Below, in pieces: positions 55,597-64,000 of a DNA stretch of 64,000 bases. Source of the stretch: Schistocerca nitens. Its lineage: Eukaryota > Arthropoda > Insecta > Orthoptera > Acrididae. How positions within the stretch are numbered: position 1 is the stretch's first letter; the number at the start of each line of letters is the position of its first letter. The notes under the pieces were generated by a model. The model worked only from the letters and a program-made list of their open reading frames with translations. It did no database searches and had not been told where the DNA came from. The DNA is taken from NCBI RefSeq assembly GCF_023898315.1, contig NC_064616.1, positions 543,545,602 to 543,609,601 of the forward strand, written 5' to 3'. The position numbers were made by a program, and so were the translations under genes.

Positions 55597-58500
55597 TTGC
55601 ATCAAAATATTCGAGGACTGAGAAATAAAATTAATGAATTAACTATCTGCATAGATGAGTTAGAGTCTTCAAACCCAGCTGACATAATCTGCCTCTCTGA
55701 ACATCATGTGACCACTGGTATAGAACTTTTAAGTGTTACAGGGTTTAGGTTCAAAAATGGTTCAAATGGCTCTGAGCACTATGGGACTCAACTGCTGAGG
55801 TCATTAGTCCCCTAGAACTTAGAACTAGTTAAACCTAACTAACCTAAGGACATCACAAACATCCATGCCCGAGGCAGGATTCGAACCTGCGACCGTAGCG
55901 GTCTTGCGGTTCCAGACTGCAGCGCCTTTAACCGCACGGCCACTTTGGCCGCCACAGGGTTTAGGTTAGCATCTCACTTTTGTAGATCAGAAATGGAGAA
56001 AGGAGGAGTTGCCACATTCATCAGGAACTGTCCTAAATTTAAGAACATAGACATTCATAAATTTCGTCTAGAACAGCATATGGAAGCATGTGCAACAGAA
56101 TTAAAATTTCATAAATAATCCTTCATAATATTAAGTGTATATCGAGCACCTGCAGGTAACTTTAATCTGTTTGTCAACCACCTTGAAGCTGTACTGGCGC
56201 ATTTAACAACCAAAAACAAAGAAATAGTGGTTGCTGGTGATTTCAATCTAGATTTCCTTAAAGACTCTCCCAATAAGAACTTATTTGAGTTAGTAACACT
56301 ATCATTGAACTTAATTCCCACTGTAAAGTTCCCCACTAGGATAGCCACTTGCTCACAAACAGCGATTGATAATATCTTTATAGAAAAGTCCAATGAACAA
56401 AATTATGTTCCAAAACCAATAGTCAATGGCCTCTCAGACCATGGCATGCAGTTCCTTCTGTTAAATGTTAATACTGAACAGGATATAAAATCTGAGCTCA
56501 AGACGGTAACCAGTAAGCCAAAATTTGATTATTTTAGGACACTCCTCAGAGACATTCACTAGACTGATGTTTACAGTGCTCATGGCATGAATGAAAAATA
56601 TAACATTTTTGCTAATAAAGTGCTTACCTTATTCGAACACTGCTTTCCCCCAAAACTTACCAAGCTTAGAGCAAAGTCTACAAAGAAGCCATGGATTACT
56701 CGAGGAATAGGGGTATCTTGTAAAACAAAAAGAAACCTGTATCTGTCTATCCGAAACATTTCTAATGTTGATGCTATAGCACATTATAAGAAATACTGCA
56801 AAATATTAAAGACTGTAATACGGATGTCAAAGCAAATATATTACAAGGAAAAGATAGTCATATCAGATAACAAAATAAAGACAATATGGGATATACTGAA
56901 GGAGGAGACCGATAGAACCAGACATGAAGAGGAACAAATAGCATTAAGAGTAAATGATACATTGGTGACAGATGTGCATAGTGTTGCAGAACTTTTTAAC
57001 AAACATTTTATAACTGTTACTGAAAAGATGGGGTTGTCTGGTTCGGTAGATGCTGCTATGGATTACCTTAGACCAGACATTTCAACTAACTTCCATAATA
57101 TGAATTTGACCCTAACTACCCCAACAGAAATAATGTCCTTCATAAAATCTTTAAAATCAAAAACATCTAGTGTGTATGATGAAATATCAACAAAGTTAAT
57201 TAAAGAATGTGATTCTGAGCTAAGTAACATATTAAGCTATATGTGTAACTAGTCGTTTATTAGTGGAATATTTCCTGAATGGCTGAAATATGCTGAAGTT
57301 AAGCCACTGTTTAAGAAGGGAGATAAAGAAATAGCATCAAATTTCCGTCCAATTTCACTGTTACCAGCATTCTCAAAAATTTTTGAAAAAGTAATGTACA
57401 GTCGTCTTTATAACCATCTTATCTCAAATAACATACTGTCAAAGTCACAATTTGGATTTCTAAAAGGTTCTGAGATTGCGAAGGCTATCTACACTTACAG
57501 TGAAAATTCATTAGACAAAAAATTGCAGGCAACTGGTATATTTTGTGATCTGTCAAAGGCATTTGACTGTGTTAATCACAATATCCTTTTAAGTAAACTA
57601 GAATATTATAGTATAACAGGAAATGCTGCAAAATGGTTCAAATCTTATGTCTCTGGCAGGAAACAAAGGGTGTTATTAGGAAAGAGACATGTATCAAGCT
57701 ATCAGGCATCATCCAACTGGGAACTAGTTACATGTGGGGTTCCACAAGGTTCCATTTTGATGCCCTTACCTTTTCTTGTGTATATCAATGACCTTTCATC
57801 AGTAACATTACCAGATGCCAAGTTTGTTTTGTTTGCCGATGATACAAGCATTGCAATAAATAGCAAATCAAGTGTAGTCTTAGAAAGATCAGCCAATAAA
57901 ATATTTGTGGACATTAATCACTGGTTACTAGCCAATTCTTTGTCACTAAACTTTGAAAAAACACACTACATGCAGTTCAGAACTTGTAAGGGGTGTCCCA
58001 AGAGTATATGTCTAACATACGATGACAAGAAGATAGAAGAAGTGGACAGTGTTAAATTCTTGGGATTACAGCTTGATAATAAATTCAACTGGGAGGAGCA
58101 CACCACAGAACTGCTGAAGCGTCTTAACAGATCTCTGTTTGCAATGCGAATTTTGTCAGACATAGGGGATATAAAAATGAAAAAGCTGGCATACTATGCT
58201 TACTTTCATTCCATAATGTCATATGGGATTATTTTTTGGGGTAATTCATCAAGCCAAGCTAAAGTTTTCCGGGCACAAAAACGTGCAGTGAGAGTTATAT
58301 GTGGTGTGAACTCAAGAACATCCTGCAGAACCCTGTTTAGGGAACTAGGGAAACTAACTACTGCTTCCCAATATATTTATTCCTTAATGAAATTTGTCAT
58401 TAAAAATATATCACTCTTTCAAACCAACAGCTCAATTCATGGAATCAATACTAGAAATAAGAATAATCTTCACAAGGATTTAAAGTCACTTAGTCTTGTA

Positions 58501-58662
58501 CAAAAAGGTGTGCATTATTCAGGAACACACATTTTCAATAACTTGCTAGCAGTCATAAAAAGCTTGACAACCAATGAAATTCAGTTTAAGAGAAGCCTAA
58601 AGGATTTATTGGTGGCCAACTCCTTCTACTCCATTGATGAATTTCTTAGTAAAACCAACTGA
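55597..58662 (+). pseudogene. LINE ORF2: endonuclease and reverse transcriptase
   Basis: This is the enzyme that nicks the target and copies the RNA. The endonuclease starts LHQNIRGLRNKINELTICID, continues after an inserted SINE with MEKGGVATFIRNC, then IVVAGDFNLDFLKDSPNKN and GLSDHGMQFLLL (catalytic Asp-His). The reverse transcriptase has PLFKKGDKEIASNFRPISLL, FCDLSKAFDCVNHNILL, CGVPQGSILMPLPFLVYIND and LFADDTSIAI with the catalytic Asp pair near 57837. All parts are in one frame. Stops occur at 56116-56118 (TAA), 56560-56562 (TAG) and 57250-57252 (TAG). The frame opens upstream near 55430 without an ATG and is +1 relative to ORF1, so reinitiation is possible. Confidence 0.9.
55752..55953 (-). 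repeat. tRNA-derived SINE inside LINE ORF2
   Basis: Minus-strand full-length copy of the TTAAAGG subfamily in the endonuclease domain. A perfect 14-bp target duplication acagggtttaggtt lies at 55738-55751 and 55954-55967. Insert plus duplication is 216 bp, so the downstream LINE frame is kept, although the SINE itself contains stops. Confidence 0.97.
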
Positions 58663-58746
58663 TTTGTATATAAGTACAACATAACTTCTGCACAATTTCA
58701 GTGCAGTAATGTGTTCATTGAAAATTTGTGTGTCTGTGTGTCTGTA

Positions 58747-58780
<34 letters not shown>

Positions 58781-59103
58781 AGTATAATATAACTTCTGCA
58801 CCATTTGAGTGCAGTAATGTGTTCATTGTAAATAAGTATTACAGTAGTTGTATTACCATATGAATAAATAAAAAACTTTTTTATTTTAAATTCAGTGCAT
58901 TAGTATTTGTAAAATGACTCTTAGTGTTCATTAAAAAATGACGATCATTCCACTTGGGACCTGTGGAATGGTACATTAGCTTATTTGTTTTAGTTGTCAA
59001 TATTTGTCATGTATTGTTGTTTTTCTGACATGTTCCACATCCTGGAGGACCTCCTCACTACGGATCAATTGGAATGATAGTAAATCTAATCTAATCTAAT
59101 CTA
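58663..59103 (+). repeat. LINE 3' untranslated region with internal repeat and TCTAA tail
   Basis: Two direct copies of about 55 bp (ATAACTTCTGCACAATTTCA... near 58680 and ATAACTTCTGCACCATTTGA... near 58788) both containing GTGCAGTAATGTGTTCATTG flank a (TG)n microsatellite at about 58736-58778. The end is a run of CTAAT/TCTAA units at 59083-59103. In CR1-like elements such end repeats are recognised by the reverse transcriptase. Confidence 0.85.
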
Positions 59104-59475
59104 AACTGATCCCATATTATGAGCCGTGACTTATCTGTAATATGTAAGGCATCAATACCTCAAAGTATTTGCCCAGAGGGATTGAAATATACTTGCGTTG
59201 AAAACCTCTATAAGAAAGGAGGTATAGCTGTCAATAACTACCAATCCATTTCCCTGCTGACGTAATTTTCGAAAATTATGAGACTGTGGTGTATTCTAGA
59301 CTAGTATCCCACCTGAGCAACAATAATAATCTCAGGATATCACAGCTTGGATTTGAGAAGAGTTGCTCTACTGTTCATTCCGTTTACACTTTCACTCACC
59401 AAATCCTAGAAGCATTCAATAACACAGTAGCACCGTTTAGTATATTCAGTGACCTACCTCACAAGATATTATGAC
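59104..59475 (+). mobile_element. Old CR1-type LINE, part 3
   Basis: After the young LINE the old one resumes in its reverse transcriptase: SICPEGLKYTCVENLYKKGG (about 59158), NNYQSISLL, then RLVSHLSNNNNLRISQLGFE and SVYTFTHQILEAFNNTVAPF, FSDLP. The match continues directly from SSPSEIKKTIFS in part 2 with the catalytic A block close to its end. It breaks off at about 59475, where another LINE begins. Confidence 0.8.
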
Positions 59476-59489
59476 ACTGTGGAGCAGTT

Positions 59490-59842
59490 GTAACCTGAGG
59501 TTGAGAGTCACAATTGTAATGCATCACTAACACAAGGTATTTTATTAGACAGGCTAAAATATGCCATTGTCATGCCTCTCTACAAAAAAGGAGACAGCAC
59601 GGATGTCAATAGTTACCTGCTGGTATCCTCGCACACTGCATTTTCAAAAATTACCGAAAAAGTAATGTACCCAGCAGTGGTTAGCCATCTCAAAAGTAAT
59701 GGGATACTTGGTAAATCACAGTCCGAATTTGGAAAATGCGGTTCCATTCAGACAGCAATATACAATTTAACTGCCCACATAATAGTCTTTAATAGTAAAA
59801 TGTCAACAATAGGAATTTTCTGTGACTTAAGTGGGAAACATT
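59490..59842 (+). mobile_element. CR1-type LINE F, part 1
   Basis: A reverse-transcriptase segment of another CR1-type LINE: LTQGILLDRLKYAIVMPLYK, KGDSTDVNSY, FSKITEKVMYPAVVSHLKSN, ILGKSQSEFGKCGSIQTAIY and IGIFCDLSGK at the end. It stops within the DLSKAFDCV block and resumes at 63721 with AFRCVNHDTVL, so a later LINE sits exactly in the middle of this block. Confidence 0.82.
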
Positions 59843-59912
59843 ATTTCTAGGGATCAGGGCTACAGTATTGAGTGTGACCTGGTGATAATAGTCTCTGCAA
59901 CGACCGATACCA

Positions 59913-60527
59913 ATGTTGGTCTGGTGCCTGCTTTCGTGCAGCATGATTGATCAGCCCCAGTTGAACCGCTCTGTCAGGAGGGTAACTAAGGAGTTGAACC
60001 AGTTGCGTAGGGCGGCCACTCTCCTAGATATGGGATTGGTTCCTGTCGAGGCTATTGAGAGGGAGGATTTTGCAAGGCATGGCCTACACCTCAGTAGGAA
60101 AGGGAAGGGTAAACAGGCATGGTTGTTAGCGAAATCCATAAGGAGCACTAGTACTCATGGATGTAACTCTTCTAGACGAATATCAGCGTCCAATGAGAAG
60201 TTCAGGCAGGCAGGTGCTAAAGAGGTCCAAAACTCACAAGATTCTCACAACAGTAAAGTAAATAATAACGTTACCATATTTAACCAAAATATTTGTGGAT
60301 TAAAGAAAAAAGTAGATTCTCACAAAAGTAAAGTAAAAAATGATGTTACCATTTTTCACCAAAATATTCCGGGATGGAAGATGAAAGTAGATGAGCTCCT
60401 GGTTTATTTGGATGACATTGAATCTGTTAATGTAATAGATATACTATGCCTCTCGCAGCATCACATTGTGTCTGATATGGAAAAGGTAAATAACAGTGGT
60501 TATAAACTAGTAGACAGAATAAGGTGA
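59913..60527 (+). pseudogene. LINE G ORF1 end joined in frame to ORF2 start
   Basis: An open frame of 204 codons contains the ORF1 esterase end (NRSVRRVTKELNQLRRAATL, then FARHGLHLSRKGKGKQAWLL with the block V His) and, without a stop, the start of the ORF2 endonuclease (NVTIFNQNICGLKKKVD and again DVTIFHQNIPGWKMKVDELL, ILCLSQHHIVSD). In the LINE at 53896 the two ORFs are in different frames. The endonuclease start is duplicated in tandem (60240-60314 and 60315-60389, 75 bp each). Confidence 0.8.
60240..60389 (+). repeat. 75-bp tandem duplication at the ORF1-ORF2 junction
   Basis: Two adjacent 75-bp units both start GATTCTCACAA.AGTAAAGTA and encode SHNSKVNNNVTIFNQNICGL and SHKSKVKNDVTIFHQNIPGW. 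About nine in ten bases match by eye. The length is a multiple of three, so the frame is kept. Confidence 0.9.
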
Positions 60528-61238
60528 GAGGAGGAGTAGCCATATATGTCAAAAGTTATCACTGTGTAAAAAGGTTGGATACAAAAAAGTTATTTCTAGA
60601 GGAACATATAGAACCATGTGCCTGTTAATTTAAACTGAAGAAGAGCTCTTTTGTAAATGTAACGGTGTGAAGGTCCATTTCAGGAAACTTTCAACCATTC
60701 CTGGAAAACTTGGTTGTCTTGTTGTGCTATCTGTCAGACAGGGGAAAGCAAATTATTATTTGTGCGGACTTCAATGTTGATTCACTGGAAGAGTGTTATA
60801 GGAAGAATGACCTGGAAGCCTTGCTTGGTTCTTGCAATTTGACATCTGTCATTGATTTTCCTACTCAGGTAGTAAAGGACAGCAGCACATTGATAGATAA
60901 CACTTTTATAGACCAAGATAAGTTTAAAAACATAAATTCTTGTCCTGTTGAGAATTCCCTTCTGATCATGTTGCTCAGCTAGTTACAGTATATGACATAG
61001 CTCCATTCAGCAATTCAAAACTACCCTCCAAAGTTGTGGGTTGAGTTAATGACTCAACAATTAGAAATTTCACGGAAAACCTTCAGCAGTTAGACTGGAA
61101 TGAGGCGTACAAGGAACCCAATGCCAAATTAAAATATAACTTATTTCATGATACTTGTAAGAGAATTTGAAAACAGTTTCCCCAAGAAAGTAGTTAAATC
61201 TAGTTATAAGAAACCAGGCAAAAAACTTGTCTTACTAA

Positions 61239-61558
61239 GCACTCCGTCGTCAGGCCACGAGTGGCCTACCGGGACCATCCGACCGCCGTGTCATCCTCAC
61301 TGGAGGATGTGGATAGGAAGGGCGTAGAGTCAGCACACCGCTCGCTCGGTCATTATGGTGGTGTTCTTGACTGAAGCCGCTACTATTCGGTCGAGTAGCT
61401 CCTAATTGGCGTCACGAGGCTAAGTACACCCCGAAAAATGGCAAACAGTGCATGGTGGCCTGGATGGTCACCCATTCAAGTGCCCACCACGACCGGCAGC
61501 GCTTAACATCGGTGATCTAACGCGAACCGGTGTACCCCCTGCGGCAAGACCGTTGCCT
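61239..61558 (-). repeat. 5S rRNA-derived SINE inside LINE G
   Basis: A 320-bp minus-strand copy of the same family as 33177-33482. In SINE sense the 5S-like part lies at the high-coordinate end: AGATCACCGATGTTAAGCGC and TTGAATGGGTGACCATCC. The distal part carries CCGTGTCATCCTC in plus sense near 61287. A perfect 13-bp target duplication cttgtcttactaa lies at 61226-61238 and 61559-61571, which defines both ends exactly. Confidence 0.92.
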
Positions 61559-61659
61559 CTTGTCTTACTAAAGGAATAAAAATATCTTGTAACCACAAAA
61601 GGGAACTGTTCTAACAACAAGAAACTGTAATGACCCAGACTCTGCCAAATAATTTAAAA

Positions 61660-63495
61660 ACTACTGTGCTAAATTAAGAAAGTTTATTTAAAAGTCCAAA
61701 AGCATGGGCATCATGTCTGAGATTAATACCTCTGATAACAAAATCCAAACAATCTAGAATATTATTGCAAGGGAGACAGGGCAACCAAGAGTAGAGGATG
61801 ACCGCATTACCATCTAAGTGAATGGAAGCTTGAAAAACAACAAGCCGGAACTCGAAAACATTTTGAATAATCATTTTTTAAATGTTTTAAAGAAAATAGG
61901 ATCTAAAATTTCATTAGACGAAGCAAGGCAGTTAATGGAAGAGGCCTTACCCACAAAATTTTATACAATTGAAATTCCACCGACCTCTTCTTCTGAAATT
62001 AAGAAGATAATAAAATCTCTCAAGAATAAAAGGTCACATGGAATTGATGGCATTTTCTGCAGGGTAATAAAAGCTTGTTCCCATGAGATAAGTGGGATTC
62101 TTAGCCCTATATGTAATAGCTCTCTGAAGCAGGGTATTTTCCCAGATAGCCTGAAGTATGCCAATGTTGAACCACTGCATAAAGAAAGGGATAAGTCTAA
62201 TGTCAACAGCTACCGCCCAATCTCTCTGTTGACTGTCTTATCCACAATTCTTGAAAAAGCAATGTATTGTGCAGTAGCTTCACATCTTTGTAAAGATAAA
62301 GTCTTCACAAAATGTCAGTTTGGTTTCCAGAATGGTTTTTCAACGAAAAATTATGTATATACTTTCACTAATGAAATATTAAACGCTCTGAATAACCGGA
62401 AGTCAACCGTTGGAATTTCTTATGATCTCTCAAAGGCTTTTGATTGTGTAAATAATGGAATACTTCTAGATACACTCAAGTACTGTGGTATGAATGGGAC
62501 AGCGCTAAAATGGTTTAAATCATACCTAACTGGATGAGTGCAGAAAGTTGAAATAAGCAGTTCACATAATATGCAAAAAACTGGTGATTCCTCAAACAGG
62601 GGAACAATGAAGAATGAGTTGTTGCAAGGTTCGGTCTTGGGTCCTCTGCTGTTATTAATGTATATTAATGACTTGCCATTCTAGATTCACGAAGGTACAA
62701 AGCTGGTACTCTTTGCCAATGATACAAATAGCTATTACACCCAACAGGCAAGAATTAACTGATGAAACTGTAAACGATGTTTTTCAGAAAATCATCAAGT
62801 GGTCCTCATTAAACTTTGACAATACACAGTACGTGAAGTTTCACACAGTAAATGGAATGACACCATTAATAAATATAGAATTCGATCAGAAATCGGTACT
62901 TAAGGTAGAATATTCAAAATTTCTAGGTGTATGCATTGATGAGGGGTTGAACTGGAAAAACACCCTGTAGATATGCTGAAACGTTTGAATTCAGCTACTT
63001 ATGCTATTAGGGCCATTGTAAATTTTGGCGATATACATCTCAGTAAATTAGCTTACCACGCCTATTTTCATTCTCTGATTTCGTATGGCATCATATTCAG
63101 GGGTAACTCATCATTGGGTAAACAGTGTTCATTGCACTAAAGCGTGTAATCAGAATAATTGCTGGAGCTCATCGAAGATCATCCTGCAGACAGTTATTTA
63201 AAGAGCTAGAGATCTTCACCGTATACTCAGAGTATATATATTCACTTATGAAATCTGTTATTAACAGCCCGAACGAATTAAAAACTAATAGCAGTGCAAA
63301 TGGCTACAACACTAGGAGAAAGGATGATCTTCACTACTCAAGGTTAAATCAACCTTTGGCTCAGAAGGGGGTAAATTATGATGCCACAAAAGTCTTTGGT
63401 CACTTTCCTAATGACATCAAAAGTCTGACAGATTGCCATATAGCACTTAAGAGGAAATTAAAAGAATTTCTAGAATGCAACTCCTTCTACTAATT
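61660..63495 (+). pseudogene. LINE G reverse transcriptase region
   Basis: The best frame (61818-62537, 239 codons) shows LENILNNHFLNVLKKIGSKI, SSSEIKKIIKSLKNKRSHGI, ISGILSPICNSSLKQGIFPD, VNSYRPISLLTVLSTILEKA, CQFGFQNGFSTKNYVYTFTN and SYDLSKAFDCVNNGILLDTL. A later frame (62668-62970) has VEYSKFLGVCIDEGLNWK and the last (63125-63493) the C-terminal ALKRVIRIIAGAHRRSSCRQ. Stops and frame changes fall between them. Confidence 0.85.
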
Positions 63496-63720
63496 AGATG
63501 AATTTTGGATATAGTAAATTGGTAATTTCCCCACCGCCCACAAAAAAAAACAAAGACAACAACAAAAAATAATTAAAACTATTAAGGGTCATGTAATATT
63601 TTGTGTAATGTTATATCTTTTATAGACACCTTTTATTAACCTGACACGTTACACATCATTACTAAGTGTCTTATTCATGAACTATGGAACAAGGTCTACT
63701 CTAATCTAATCTTATCTTAA

Positions 63721-64000
63721 GCATTTCGATGTGTGAACCATGACACTGTGTTATAGATATTACAATTCTATGGTATAAATAGGATAGCATATGCGCGGTT
63801 TAAGGTACATCTACCGAACAGGATGTACAAAGTTTCTTTATATTGTTTTAGCGATTGAAGGAATTTTGCCACTTCATCTAACTAGAGTGAAATTATATTA
63901 GGTGTTCCACAGAATTCGATCATGGATCCCCTTCCATTTTTGATATATATGAAAGACCTCACGTCTTCTCTGAAACAAGATGCTAAACTGAGACTGTTTG
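63721..64000 (+). mobile_element. CR1-type LINE F, part 2, runs off right edge
   Basis: The reading AFRCVNHDTVL, then ILQFYGINRIAYARFKVHLP, continues the DLS-K motif interrupted at 59842, and GVPQNSIMDPLPFLIYMKDL follows at about 63901. It restores the block order A then B and would reach the catalytic ADD just outside the window. Confidence 0.85.

Larger units (their letters stand above)
53896..59103 (+). mobile_element. Nearly intact CR1-type LINE
   Basis: A 5.2-kb non-LTR retrotransposon with a 5' untranslated region (53896-54371), an intact ORF1, an ORF2 with endonuclease and reverse transcriptase, and a 3' untranslated region ending in TCTAATCTAATCTAATCTAA, the short tandem 3' repeat typical of CR1-like elements. 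It lacks poly(A). Short target sequence aactg is at 53891-53895 and 59104-59108. It inserted into the reverse-transcriptase region of the old LINE. Three in-frame stops and one SINE are its only obvious lesions, so it is young. Confidence 0.92.
59843..63720 (+). mobile_element. CR1-type LINE G inserted in LINE F
   Basis: 5'-truncated LINE that begins in the ORF1 esterase (QGYSIECDLVII, about 59850), continues through the ORF1 end, endonuclease (IIICADFNVDSLEECYRKND, about 60740) and reverse transcriptase (61660-62980), and ends with a CTAATCTAATCTTATCTTAA-type tail at about 63701-63720. The short sequence catt at both junctions is the probable target duplication. A 5S-derived SINE lies in the linker. 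It is of the same family as the copy at 13000-14150. There are several stops and shifts, and the catalytic block reads FANDT instead of FADDT. Confidence 0.88.

Noticed and set aside
59084-59103. Unrelated pentanucleotide microsatellite
   Set aside because: The TCTAA units are the 3' end repeat of the CR1-type LINE; a similar end is at 63701-63720.
1-64000. CRISPR array, operons or phage
   Set aside because: No regularly spaced identical repeats with unique spacers were seen, and the SINEs, LINEs and polyadenylation signals indicate a eukaryote.

Overview
The window reads as a eukaryotic, almost certainly arthropod, intergenic region made nearly entirely of transposable elements at different stages of decay. 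There are no operons, ribosome binding sites, rRNA genes, true tRNA genes or CRISPR arrays. The best pointer to the host is a tRNA-derived SINE of about 200 bp, present at 17 loci, whose consensus I associate (from memory, not from a search) with grasshoppers such as Schistocerca. The repeat density and low coding content also fit a very large orthopteran genome. No multi-exon host gene is visible. The only coding sequence that may not be transposon-derived is a short possible terminal exon near 34.06-34.29 kb, and this is weak.

Layout. 1-7.8 kb: two broken Gypsy-type LTR elements on the minus strand, lying head to tail and pierced by five SINE loci. 7.8-13 kb: unassigned DNA, a decayed LINE, a Tc1-like fragment, a SINE and a possible LTR fragment. 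13-19.6 kb: a deleted CR1-type LINE, a tRNA-SINE of a second type, the endonuclease end and the reverse-transcriptase end of an RTE-like LINE, a Tc1-like fragment and SINEs. 21.6-25.4 kb: a solo LTR, a (TG)n microsatellite split by a SINE, a Tc1-like fossil and a further SINE family. 26.5-31.7 kb: Gypsy fragments surrounding two LINE 3' ends inserted at one target site, plus another LINE. 32.8-33.5 kb: a 39-bp minisatellite next to a 5S rRNA-derived SINE. 34-42.6 kb: a 107-bp repeat pair, a deleted mariner with long inverted repeats, SINEs, a Tc1-like fossil and a nearly complete DD41D DNA transposon with intact ends and TA duplications. 42.9-45.8 kb: two ends of one Tc1 family in inverted arrangement, a LINE fragment, a Penelope-like GIY-YIG fragment and a SINE.

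45.8-64 kb is a nested stack. An old CR1-type LINE was split by a Gypsy element (matched LTRs, 4-bp target duplication) and again by a younger, almost intact CR1-type LINE with a PHD-esterase ORF1. Next to it another CR1-type LINE was split by a relative, which in turn carries a 5S-derived SINE flanked by a perfect 13-bp target duplication. Inside the Gypsy element one SINE sits within another.

The elements do not form a pathway together. What the window offers is a readable history of insertions, ordered by target-site duplications. All family assignments come from reading translations and remembered consensus features; no search was run.
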